Counted from the stretch's first letter, positions 1 to 6,150 are shown. The stretch is DNA of 9,038 nt from an uncultured Acetatifactor sp. (GCA_910577185.1 CAJTLR010000104.1:1-9038); one strand, 5' to 3'. A program made the numbers and translations. The notes: generated by a model not told the origin, from the letters alone.

Positions 1-260
1 TTCAGTTGTCAATTTTCAGTTAGAATCACATTCATTGAGATTCCGAGAAGTTATTTCCAGCTTAGTCAGATTATGAAATCATGATCTGTCATTTTCCGAC
101 GGGTACACAATTCCGAAATAAGAGATAATTTTCATTTTGATGCATTAAAAATACTATAACAGAATATAACAGAAAAAACAATCTGTAAAGGACACATAAC
201 CATTCTGCAGTCCATGTGAATTATTATCAGTGTATCAGTTCCGTGGCTCTGCCTGCAAAA
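1..260. other. AT-rich intergenic stretch, no gene recognised
   Basis: No reading frame here looks like a real protein on either strand. Two plus-strand frames are open from the window edge, closing at about 76 and 83, so the last codons of an upstream gene cannot be excluded. On the minus strand the sequence TTGACA lies at 7-12 and could be a -35 box of a promoter firing leftward out of the window, but its -10 would be outside. A 10-bp perfect tandem repeat sits at 155-174. Composition is clearly more AT-rich than the genes to the right, as expected of an intergenic promoter region. Confidence 0.5.
155..174. repeat. 10-bp perfect tandem repeat
   Basis: TATAACAGAA occurs twice back to back (155-164 and 165-174) in the AT-rich region upstream of the aldo/keto reductase. 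It lies about 90 bp upstream of the proposed promoter, so it could be an activator or repressor site, but two copies are too few to claim a function. Confidence 0.45.
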
Positions 261-266
261 CGAATA

Positions 267-296
267 TGGACTTATTCTTCCCGGGCATGTTATAAT
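267..296 (+). promoter_or_regulatory. Extended -10 promoter for the aldo/keto reductase
   Basis: A perfect TATAAT at 291-296 is preceded by TG at 288-289, giving the TGnTATAAT extended -10 form used by vegetative sigma factors. A weak -35 (TGGACT, 267-272) lies 18 bp upstream; the extended -10 makes up for it. Transcription would start near 303 and leave a leader of about 80 nt before the gene at 386. Confidence 0.65.
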
Positions 297-314
297 GACT
301 CTGATCAGTGAAAT

Positions 315-367
315 ATGGCTGCTGTAAGCAAAGAGGGCTTCGCGCTCTTTCATGTCAGCCGCCAGCC
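315..367 (+). promoter_or_regulatory. Structured leader upstream of the aldo/keto reductase
   Basis: The leader can fold into a hairpin with AAAGAG (330-335) paired to CTCTTT (345-350). An outer stem pairs GGCTG (317-321) with CAGCC (356-360). The structure ends a few bases before the Shine-Dalgarno AGGAGGA at 372-378. No long U tract follows, so it is not a convincing terminator. It could protect the mRNA or tune translation; no known riboswitch is recognised. Confidence 0.35.
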
Positions 368-385
368 AAATAGGAGGAAAAGACT

Positions 386-1528
386 ATGCGATATCGGAAA
401 TTAGGAAAAACCGGGCTTGCAGTCAGCGAGATCGGCCTCGGCGGAGAATGGCTGGAACGCCACAACACGGAGGAAGTCTGCCAGGTGGTGCGCCGATGCG
501 AAGAACAGGGAATTAATATTCTGGACTGCTGGATGTCGGAGCCAAATGTGCGTTCCAATATCGGAAAGGCCCTTGCCGGAAGACGTGAAAAATGGTTCAT
601 ACAGGGACATATCGGCTCCACCTGGCAGAATGGCCAGTATGTCCGCACCAGGGAACTTCCCCAGGTAAAAGCGGCTTTTCAGGATCTGCTTGACAGGCTC
701 CGGACAGACTACATAGACCTGGGTATGATTCATTTCGTGGACGAACCCGCTGAATTTCACAGAATCATGGATGGGGAATTTTTCCGGTATGTAAGAGAAT
801 TAAAAGCCCAGGGCCGCATTCGCCACATCGGTCTCAGCACCCATAATCCGGCCGTGGGAAAACTGGCCGCCCAAAGCGATGTCATCGAGATGATTCTTTT
901 CAGTGCCAATCCGGCCTTTGACATGCTTCCTGCCACCGAAAACCTTGATGATTATTTTGCGGACAACTATGATGAAAAACTGGGGGGAATTGCCCCGGAA
1001 CGGGCAGAACTTTACAAGCTTTGTGAACAGAACCAGGTTGGCATCACCGTCATGAAGGGCTATGCGGGCGGACGCCTGTTTTCCCCGGAAAGATCGCCCT
1101 TCGGCGTGGCCCTGACTCCTGTACAGTGCATCCACTACGCGCTCACAAGACCGGCTGTGGCCAGCATCATGGTGGGCTTCGACACCCCCGAGCATGTGGA
1201 TGCGGCGGTTGCTTACGAAACCGCCTCCATGGAAGAAAAAAATTATGCCGGCATTCTGGCAAAAGCGCCGCGCCACGGCTATTACGGACAATGCACTTAT
1301 TGCGGCCACTGCGCCCCCTGTCCTGCAGGCATTGACATTGCCATGGTGAATAAGTTCTATGACCTGGCAGTGATGCAGGATAAAGTGCCGGACAGCCTGA
1401 AAGCCCATTACAGCCAGCTGTCTGCCAGTGCGGATGCCTGCATCGGCTGCCGAAGCTGTGAAAGCCGCTGTCCTTTCGGCGTCAAAATCGCGGACAGAAT
1501 GGATATGACAAAAAAGCTGTTCCTCTAA
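386..1528 (+). CDS. Aldo/keto reductase with C-terminal 2x[4Fe-4S] ferredoxin domain
   Basis: A 380-residue cytoplasmic protein. Residues 1-290 follow the aldo/keto reductase TIM barrel: the opening YRKLGKTGLAVSEIGLG, LDRLRTDYIDLGMIH around 101-116, and the GRIRHIGLSTHNP strand at 143-155. Residues 303-362 hold two iron-sulfur motifs, CTYCGHCAPC (Cys303, 306, 309, 312) and CIGCRSCESRC (Cys352, 355, 358, 362), the ferredoxin arrangement for two [4Fe-4S] clusters. This domain pairing is a known AKR subfamily of anaerobes, usually presumed to use NAD(P)H and/or ferredoxin; the substrate is unknown. Aligning by eye, the catalytic Asp (Asp47) and His (His116) are kept, but the Tyr position is Glu52 and the Lys position His75, so classical carbonyl reduction is doubtful. 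The start is fixed by AGGAGGA at 372-378, seven bases before the ATG. It appears monocistronic, with its own promoter and a hairpin downstream. Confidence 0.93.
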   Translation: MRYRKLGKTGLAVSEIGLGGEWLERHNTEEVCQVVRRCEEQGINILDCWMSEPNVRSNIGKALAGRREKWFIQGHIGSTWQNGQYVRTRELPQVKAAFQDLLDRLRTDYIDLGMIHFVDEPAEFHRIMDGEFFRYVRELKAQGRIRHIGLSTHNPAVGKLAAQSDVIEMILFSANPAFDMLPATENLDDYFADNYDEKLGGIAPERAELYKLCEQNQVGITVMKGYAGGRLFSPERSPFGVALTPVQCIHYALTRPAVASIMVGFDTPEHVDAAVAYETASMEEKNYAGILAKAPRHGYYGQCTYCGHCAPCPAGIDIAMVNKFYDLAVMQDKVPDSLKAHYSQLSASADACIGCRSCESRCPFGVKIADRMDMTKKLFL

Positions 1529-1550
1529 ACGCTTTTCTTTCATGCCCTCT

Positions 1551-1623
1551 GGGTGGGAACCATGGGCAGAATCATCAGGACGCACTCTGCCGTACATATG
1601 ATTCTGCCCCAGAGTCCCCACCC
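1551..1623 (+). terminator. Long imperfect inverted repeat, possible terminator
   Basis: Arms of 25 and 26 nt (1551-1575 and 1598-1623) are near-perfect reverse complements, both containing GGGTGGG at the base and GGCAGAATCAT near the tip, around a 22-nt loop. The hairpin starts 22 nt after the reductase stop and is followed on the plus strand by TATTTTC, only moderately U-rich, so terminator activity is plausible but not certain. On the minus strand no U-rich stretch follows. ACTCTG (1584-1589) can pair with CAGAGT (1610-1615) in a competing fold. The size and GC-rich base would also fit a dispersed intergenic repeat. Confidence 0.5.
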
Positions 1624-1630
1624 TATTTTC

Positions 1631-1650
1631 GTCCTTTCCCATACAAGGAC
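1631..1650. repeat. Small hairpin next to the long inverted repeat
   Basis: GTCCTT (1631-1636) and AAGGAC (1645-1650) form a 6-bp stem with an 8-nt loop, only 7 nt beyond the larger hairpin. No U tract follows closely on either strand. Between here and the HAAS gene stop at 1781 I see no clear terminator for the minus-strand operon, only two very short minus-strand reading frames with good ribosome binding sites (1697-1729 and 1651-1686). Confidence 0.35.
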
Positions 1651-1780
1651 TTACAGTTTCGTCTTTTCGGTCTGCTTTTCAGCCACTCTCACCTTCTCAA
1701 AACCTGTATTTTCCAAATGCCTTATCCATGTGCACCTCCCGGAAAAACAGTACCGGCCAGATCAGTCAGTGAGAGCGGCT

Positions 1781-2431
1781 TTATTTGAAATAAAAACCCA
1801 CAAGCTGCATCCCCTCACCGAATGTGAGGGTAAATCCCACACTGACATTGTCATAAGACGCGTTCATCTGTACGACGGCATAGGATTTTCCCTTCTGCGA
1901 AATCTCTGCCATATAAATATTGCCAAAATTGCAAAAACTCCCCCAGTCATCACCCACCACCGGCCGCAGGGTCTCCAGGGGCGTCTTTTCCAGTACTTCC
2001 CGCAGTTCTTCCGACATATAGTTCTCCAGGGAATCATAGTCTTCCTGGCTGAAAAGCAGGATCATCTCCTCCGCCGCCGACTGTACCTGCCCGGCGTCAA
2101 ATATTTTACTGCTATGGATATCCCTCCCTTTGGGCATAGCCCAGTAAAGCCAGCCTCCCGCCAGGGCCGCCGCAAGCAACACAATTCCCGCCGCCAAAGG
2201 AAGGATCTTTCCTCTGGCAGCCCTCTTTTTCCCGCTCTCCTCCATATTTTCGTTAAACTCCCGGGCAAGTGCCTGCGGATCTCCCATTTCTGCCAGAATC
2301 TCCTCCAGCTGCCGCCCTTCGCTCAATGCAATCTCGATATGGGAATCCAGCTGTCTCTGAATCTCCTTTTTCCGTGCCCTGGCGCACTGCAGCTGCTTTG
2401 TCACCTGTCTGATATATTCCTGCTTCGTCAT
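1781..2431 (-). CDS. HAAS-domain membrane protein with DUF3887-like C-terminal domain
   Basis: A 216-residue protein with three parts. Residues 1-63 match the HAAS (DUF1700-type) helical domain: it opens MTKQEYIRQVTKQL, has the IQRQLDSHIEIALSEG helix, and the characteristic EMGDPQALAREF turn at 48-59. A hydrophobic span at 76-97 is a single transmembrane helix. Residues 113-216 resemble DUF3887: a Gln-Asp-Tyr-rich helix (LFSQEDYDSLENYMSEELR) followed by beta strands ending VGFYFK, predicted outside the cell. HAAS proteins are typically encoded beside PadR-type regulators and are thought to act in signalling; that pairing is seen here, as the third gene after padR. The ATG at 2431 follows GGAAGGGATGAGAAG, an acceptable but not perfect ribosome binding site. 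Exact function is unknown; a membrane sensor or anti-regulator is inference. Confidence 0.85.
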   Translation of the reverse strand: MTKQEYIRQVTKQLQCARARKKEIQRQLDSHIEIALSEGRQLEEILAEMGDPQALAREFNENMEESGKKRAARGKILPLAAGIVLLAAALAGGWLYWAMPKGRDIHSSKIFDAGQVQSAAEEMILLFSQEDYDSLENYMSEELREVLEKTPLETLRPVVGDDWGSFCNFGNIYMAEISQKGKSYAVVQMNASYDNVSVGFTLTFGEGMQLVGFYFK

Positions 2432-2491
2432 CTTCTCATCCCTTCCGCTTTGGTTCTGGCCCTTTCCACGCCTCCGGTATTCTGTCCGGTT

Positions 2492-2833
2492 TCAGTTGCC
2501 TTCTTCCTTTTCATACTTACTCTGTATCGCCAGCAGATACACTGCCATGGCAGCTATGCTCTCTGCCAGAACCCCCAAAACCGAAATGATAATCCACATG
2601 GAATTATGTTCCCAAAGAAGGGGAATTCCCAGAAGCATGAATACGATGCCGTATACAATCCATAATTTCCCCACTGCACGGTTATATCCCTTTTTGTCTT
2701 TCATGGGGACCGTTTTTATATTGGCCCAGAACCCTACCGCCTTTTTTGAAACAAACGCCGCCAGGCCCAGCACAAAAAACAAGCCGCCTCCAGCCATCCA
2801 CAGCGCAAATCCCCATAATCTTCCCTCTGTCAT
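2492..2833 (-). CDS. Small three-helix membrane protein, DUF3784-like
   Basis: About 113 residues, with three predicted transmembrane helices at 7-28, 55-73 and 79-102 and a charged loop between the first two containing FWANIKTVPMKDKKGYNRAVGK in outline (residues 35-56). This loop followed by a GIVFMLLGIPLL helix resembles the DUF3784 group of uncharacterised Firmicute membrane proteins; that match is from memory. The ATG at 2833 is chosen because a perfect AGGAGGT (2841-2847) lies seven bases upstream. A TTG start at 2908 behind AAGGAAGG would add 25 residues and is a real alternative. The gene lies 123 nt after padR (48 nt with the TTG start) and 60 nt before the HAAS gene, in the same direction, so co-transcription is likely. 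No enzymatic motif is visible. Confidence 0.75.
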   Translation of the reverse strand: MTEGRLWGFALWMAGGGLFFVLGLAAFVSKKAVGFWANIKTVPMKDKKGYNRAVGKLWIVYGIVFMLLGIPLLWEHNSMWIIISVLGVLAESIAAMAVYLLAIQSKYEKEEGN

Positions 2834-2956
2834 ATCCAGCACCTCCTGCAATATCCCGTTCCACACCTGCTTTACGGTTCCTATCCACCCGCCCGGGGCA
2901 TTTCCCAATCAACCTTCCTTCACTCTCCGGACCCGGTCCACAGCCCTCCAACGGCC

Positions 2957-3316
2957 TCACTTCAGGATCCCATCCACGGTTCCCGAAAATATATTCCACA
3001 GTTCCTTCAGGCCCCCCAGCGTCTCCTCCCCCTCTTTTGACAACCGGTAATATTTCTTGGAAACCTCTTTCCCCTTCGGCTCACTCCATCTGCTTATCAC
3101 CAGGCCGTCATCTTCCATACGGTAAAGAAGAGGATACAAAGTTCCTTCCCTGAGATGAAACATGCCGTCACTTTTCTCCTTCAGTTCACAGATCAGCTGA
3201 TAACCGTACTTTTCCTTTTCCGTGAGAAGCCGGAGTACCAGCATCTCCAGAACTCCCTTTTTCATCTGCTGCTCATACTTTTGCTTCAATCTCCTACCGC
3301 CTTTTCTTTTCAGCAT
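2957..3316 (-). CDS. PadR family transcriptional regulator
   Basis: A short winged helix-turn-helix repressor of about 119 residues. The PadR core is easy to see: KKGVLEMLVLRLLTEKEKYGYQL, then REGTLYPLLYRMEDDGLV with the recognition helix, the wing with a conserved KKYYRLSKEGEE, and a short C-terminal dimerisation helix ending in ILK. Short C-termini like this are typical of PadR subfamily 2. The start is uncertain: ATG at 3316 lacks a good ribosome binding site; GTG at 3337 has only a weak one; TTG at 3289 has GGCGG about seven bases upstream and would give a protein starting KQKYEQQ after Met, close to the usual family start. It heads a cassette with a small membrane protein and a HAAS-domain protein. 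A promoter and an inverted repeat upstream suggest autorepression. Confidence 0.9.
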   Translation of the reverse strand: MLKRKGGRRLKQKYEQQMKKGVLEMLVLRLLTEKEKYGYQLICELKEKSDGMFHLREGTLYPLLYRMEDDGLVISRWSEPKGKEVSKKYYRLSKEGEETLGGLKELWNIFSGTVDGILK

Positions 3317-3360
3317 CACATTTTTCAGGAAAACCACTTTCGTTCCATAACCATTTTATA

Positions 3361-3379
3361 TACTTAGTATTGCTAAGTA
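3361..3379 (-). promoter_or_regulatory. Putative PadR operator, 7-bp inverted repeat
   Basis: TACTTAG (3361-3367) and CTAAGTA (3373-3379) are perfect inverted repeats separated by 5 bp, centre-to-centre about one helical turn. The site begins one base downstream of the -10 box of the padR promoter and so covers the transcription start, the right place for a repressor to block initiation. Binding by the adjacent PadR is inferred from position and symmetry. Confidence 0.65.
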
Positions 3380-3380
3380 C

Positions 3381-3409
3381 ATAGTAAGTCATTGATGATA
3401 TTATGTCAA
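3381..3409 (-). promoter_or_regulatory. Promoter of the PadR-HAAS operon
   Basis: On the minus strand a consensus -35 TTGACA (3404-3409) is followed by a 17-bp spacer and a -10 TACTAT (3381-3386), four of six matches to TATAAT. The spacing is ideal for a vegetative sigma factor. Transcription would start inside the inverted repeat at 3361-3379. Confidence 0.7.
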
Positions 3410-3506
3410 GTAACTTTTTCATTTTCTTCCCCGGCACATCCCTTCCACCCCCGGCTCCTTTTGAAAAATACCCGAAAGCAATATATGGCCGGCAGAAGAA
3501 ATCCGA

Positions 3507-3535
3507 TTTACAAAAAAACACCTCTGTGTTATCCT
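3507..3535 (+). promoter_or_regulatory. Promoter of the M15 peptidase gene
   Basis: TTTACA (3507-3512, five of six to the -35 consensus) lies 17 bp before TATCCT (3530-3535), which is preceded by TG at 3527-3528 for an extended -10. It points toward the peptidase gene and predicts a leader of about 75 nt. It is about 100 bp from the divergent padR promoter, so the two need not share an operator. Confidence 0.55.
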
Positions 3536-3551
3536 AGACAAGTACCCTCGG

Positions 3552-3585
3552 CAGACAATTGGGCACACGCTCCAGGTGCCGTCTG
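3552..3585 (+). promoter_or_regulatory. Hairpin in the M15 peptidase leader
   Basis: CAGAC (3552-3556) pairs with GTCTG (3581-3585) and GGCAC (3562-3566) with GTGCC (3576-3580), leaving a 5-nt bulge (AATTG) and a 9-nt loop. The palindrome CAATTG occurs at 3556-3561 and again at 3593-3598, so the bulge could instead pair with the sequence just before the ribosome binding site. No U tract follows. This could affect translation, or be a protein-binding site; no known leader class is recognised. Confidence 0.4.
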
Positions 3586-3617
3586 TGGGCAACAATTGAA
3601 AGGAAAGAGGAATCCAC

Positions 3618-4631
3618 ATGGATAAAATGAAAATCATCAAAATGGTTGTCATTCTGGCAGCCATCGTGGTTATAGCCGGAGGCCTGAGCCGATTTATGGG
3701 AAGAAACTCCCTAAGCCTGGCAGAGTACGCCGAACAAAACGGAAAAACACAGGCCCATGAATCCTCCAAGGATCAGGAGTCCCCCTCTGCCACCCGCTTT
3801 CCCCAGGAAGGGACTTCCTCCCCCGGGCTCCGGGAAGAAACCCCCATGCCCTCCCCGGACTCTCCGGCCGGAACCGGGATGCCTTCTTCCACGGAACCTC
3901 CCCGGGAAGAGTCCTCTCCTTCCCGGGAGAACCAGGAAACCGTCTCCAGGCTCACGGGCGCCTCTTTAAACGGTGATACCTTCCTGGAAGAACGCGTCCT
4001 GCTGGAAGAGGGTTTCTACTATGAACCCCTCTCCGATAACCTGCGGCGTTACATGACCGGGATTTCCTATCCCTCCGACCACAGCGGAGAAGGCGGTTTC
4101 CAGCCGGAAATCACCTTTCAGGAACTGCGCTATGTGCACATTCTGCACTATGATTTTGAGGGAAATCCTGTAGAAGGGGAACTGGTCTGCAATGAGCTGA
4201 TTGCCCAGGATCTGGTGGAAATATTTTATGAGCTGTACCGCAATGAATATCAGCTGGAAAAAGTACTGCTCATCGACGAATATGATGGCGATGACAATGC
4301 CTCCATGGCAGACAATAATACTTCCTGCTTTAATTACCGCCTGGTGGAAGGAAGCAGTCATCTGTCCAAACATGCACTGGGCCTCGCCGTTGACGTCAAT
4401 CCTTTTTATAATCCCTACATTACCTATGAAAAAGATGGCTCCCAGAAAGTATCTCCCGCCTCTGCCCAGGCTTATGCCGACCGTTCTTCCAGCTTTCCCT
4501 ATAAGATTAACGAAGACGATCTCTGCTATAAGTTATTTCTCCAGCACGGCTTTACCTGGGGCGGCAACTGGAACAGTGTAAAAGATTACCAGCATTTCCA
4601 GAAAGCCGCAGCCGTTCAGACAGACTCCTGA
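3618..4631 (+). CDS. Membrane-anchored M15 family D,D-carboxypeptidase-like metallopeptidase
   Basis: A 337-residue protein in three parts: an N-terminal membrane anchor or uncleaved signal (hydrophobic 7-23), a low-complexity Pro/Ser/Glu-rich linker at about 40-112 suited to spanning the wall, and a C-terminal M15-type (VanY/DacY-like) zinc peptidase domain at about 165-330. Zinc ligands are visible: SKHALGLAVDVNP gives His252 and Asp259, and DYQHF gives His326, with Asp323 in the general-base position of the (E/D)xxH motif. Such enzymes cut the terminal D-Ala-D-Ala bond, or other peptide-stem bonds, of peptidoglycan outside the membrane. Nothing nearby suggests a vancomycin resistance cluster, so wall maturation or recycling is the likelier role. 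The ATG at 3618 follows AAAGAGGAATCCAC; an ATG at 3627 is possible. It is divergent from padR and is followed at once by a strong terminator. Confidence 0.92.
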   Translation: MDKMKIIKMVVILAAIVVIAGGLSRFMGRNSLSLAEYAEQNGKTQAHESSKDQESPSATRFPQEGTSSPGLREETPMPSPDSPAGTGMPSSTEPPREESSPSRENQETVSRLTGASLNGDTFLEERVLLEEGFYYEPLSDNLRRYMTGISYPSDHSGEGGFQPEITFQELRYVHILHYDFEGNPVEGELVCNELIAQDLVEIFYELYRNEYQLEKVLLIDEYDGDDNASMADNNTSCFNYRLVEGSSHLSKHALGLAVDVNPFYNPYITYEKDGSQKVSPASAQAYADRSSSFPYKINEDDLCYKLFLQHGFTWGGNWNSVKDYQHFQKAAAVQTDS

Positions 4632-4649
4632 ACGGCTGCGGCCCTTGTT
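4605..4649 (+). terminator. Strong intrinsic terminator overlapping the M15 stop codon
   Basis: A perfect 15-bp GC-rich stem (arms 4605-4619 and 4628-4642) with an 8-nt loop is followed by CCTTGTTTTT and further T runs. The left arm is still coding and the TGA stop (4629-4631) lies in the right arm. The minus-strand side is followed only by TTTC, so it should terminate the M15 gene well and the converging MATE transcript poorly. Confidence 0.9.
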
Positions 4650-4662
4650 TTTCCTTTTTTCC

Positions 4663-6015
4663 TCAAATTTTGATCTCCGTCCATTTTCCTTTCCGGAACC
4701 GTATGCTGGCGAAAAGAAAACGGGACAGCTGGTCTGCCACGACCCCCAGCCAGATTCCCACAATCCCCATCTGCAGCACATAGCCGAAGAACAAGGATCC
4801 CAAAGTTCTCATAATGGTGACGCTGATGGTGGAAGCGGCGGCCGTGTACAAGGTATCTCCTGCCCCTCTCAGACAGCCCATGTAAATAACCTGGGCAATC
4901 TGCAGAATCACCACGAATATAATCACATGCATGATGCTGACTCCAATGGATACAATCTCTTCTTCCGCAAAAAACATCCTCATCAGAAGCCCGGCCCCAA
5001 AGAAATATACAAAGGCCAGCACAATGGAGATCAGCCCTCCTATCATCCGGCAGGTACGCCCATAATCCCTGGCTTTCTGCGGCTGTTTTGCGCCCAGGCT
5101 GTATCCGATCAGCGCAACCGCCGTGGCCTGCAGCCCATCCCCGAAAGAAAATGACAGTCCCATAATATTCATGCCCACCTGATGGGCCGCCATGGCAGAA
5201 GTTCCCTGGTCCGCAGCCATGATGGCAGTCATCATAAAACCTACCCGCATCAGCAGCTGTTCCGCGAACACACTGTAACCCACTTTGATGATATTCTTCA
5301 GGGCCTCCAGGGCAGGCTTTATCTTCTCTTTTAATATGTACGGAATACTGATAAAAGTATCACTTTTCCACACAGACATCACACTCATCACACTGGAAAC
5401 CACAGTCCCCAGAACCGTGGCCAGGGCGGCTCCCCGGATGCCCAGGGCCGGAAATCCCAGATTCCCCTGAATCAGCAGATAATTAAAAACAATATTCACC
5501 GTGTTGGACACCAGATTGGTACGCATGGTAATCCGGGTATTCCCCGCTCCCCGCTGTGCGGAATTGACCCCCAGCTGGACACAGTTAAAAATCATTCCTC
5601 CCATGATAATCTTAAAATACAGTACGGCGCTGTCATGAGTCATTTCCTCCGATCCGCAGAGACGGATAATGGGATCCGCAAACAATACCAGCAGAACGCT
5701 CAGAAGCACGGCCATGGTCACGATAAATACCAGAAAAGTGGAAAAGATCCTGTTTGCCTCCTCCCTTTTCCCCTCCCCGTTCCGTCTGGCCACAAGGGCC
5801 GATATGGACACATTGGCGGCAATAAAAAGGGAAAGCCCCATGAATTTGGGCTGTGTGGTCAGTCCCACGGCCGCCACGGCATGATATCCCAGGGAACTGA
5901 CCATCAGGGAGTCCACCAGGCCCGCAAATGCGGCAAAAAAAGATTCCAGAATCGCCGGCCAGGCCATATTCAGTGTTTTTTTAATGTCTTCTCTTTCATA
6001 TTGGAACAGTTTCAT
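4663..6015 (-). CDS. MATE family efflux transporter
   Basis: A 450-residue integral membrane protein with about twelve hydrophobic helices in two similar halves, the MATE fold (Na+- or H+-coupled export of cationic drugs or metabolites). Helix 1 carries the usual acidic residue in AGLVDSLMVSSLG (Asp35). The two halves repeat the loop motif QRGAGNTR (154-161) and LRGAGDT (382-388), a good internal sign of the family, and IVFNYLLI (175-182) follows in the first half. The ATG at 6015 gives the usual family length and the standard start MKLFQYEREDIKKTLN; it has AGGTGGG about ten bases upstream. An in-frame ATG at 6066 would add 17 non-hydrophobic residues and has poorer support. It lies 97 nt after the ribosomal operon terminator, on the same strand. 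No clear promoter is seen, so it may depend partly on read-through. Substrate unknown. Confidence 0.93.
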   Translation of the reverse strand: MKLFQYEREDIKKTLNMAWPAILESFFAAFAGLVDSLMVSSLGYHAVAAVGLTTQPKFMGLSLFIAANVSISALVARRNGEGKREEANRIFSTFLVFIVTMAVLLSVLLVLFADPIIRLCGSEEMTHDSAVLYFKIIMGGMIFNCVQLGVNSAQRGAGNTRITMRTNLVSNTVNIVFNYLLIQGNLGFPALGIRGAALATVLGTVVSSVMSVMSVWKSDTFISIPYILKEKIKPALEALKNIIKVGYSVFAEQLLMRVGFMMTAIMAADQGTSAMAAHQVGMNIMGLSFSFGDGLQATAVALIGYSLGAKQPQKARDYGRTCRMIGGLISIVLAFVYFFGAGLLMRMFFAEEEIVSIGVSIMHVIIFVVILQIAQVIYMGCLRGAGDTLYTAAASTISVTIMRTLGSLFFGYVLQMGIVGIWLGVVADQLSRFLFASIRFRKGKWTEIKI

Positions 6016-6049
6016 TCCCACCACCCACCTTTCATTGGCTGGGGCTACC

Positions 6050-6063
6050 CGCCCTGCAGGGCG
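6050..6063. promoter_or_regulatory. 14-bp perfect palindrome upstream of the MATE gene
   Basis: CGCCCTGCAGGGCG is its own reverse complement and lies 35-48 bp upstream of the MATE start codon. As DNA it could be an operator for a dimeric repressor of the exporter; as RNA it makes only a poor hairpin because it has no loop. A regulator is not encoded next to it. Confidence 0.3.
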
Positions 6064-6117
6064 CATATGACAAAGCGGATCCTTTCCATATCCCCTTCTG
6101 TGCCTTACACCCCGCGT

Positions 6118-6150
6118 AAAAAAGGAACCAATGCTTTACACATTGGCTCC
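6118..6150 (-). terminator. Intrinsic terminator of the alpha ribosomal operon
   Basis: On the minus strand, GGAGCCAATG (6141-6150) pairs with CATTGGTTCC (6124-6133) with one G-U pair, around a 7-nt loop, and is followed by six U (6118-6123). It starts 12 nt after the rplQ stop codon. Confidence 0.93.

Noticed and set aside
132..353. 73-residue minus-strand frame upstream of the reductase
   Set aside because: Runs across the reductase promoter region, has no good ribosome binding site that I can see and no recognisable sequence.
800..1642. 280-residue open frame on the minus strand
   Set aside because: It lies antisense to the clear aldo/keto reductase, has no recognisable domain, and is rich in His/Arg/Ala as expected of a shadow of a GC-rich gene.
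1553..2665. 370-residue open frame on the plus strand
   Set aside because: Antisense to the HAAS gene and part of the small membrane gene, both of which show real domains and ribosome binding sites. The translation is low complexity and has no family resemblance.
3618..4631. Vancomycin resistance vanY
   Set aside because: The peptidase domain is of the M15 type, but there is no vanR, vanS, vanH, vanX or ligase gene nearby, and M15 enzymes are common wall hydrolases in this lineage.
4605..4649. Fully bidirectional terminator for the M15 and MATE genes
   Set aside because: The minus-strand side is followed by only three T, so strong termination is supported for the plus strand only.
4645..5154. 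169-residue plus-strand frame, and similar frames at 5635-6153
   Set aside because: Both are antisense to the MATE transporter, whose membrane helices and repeated motifs are clear.
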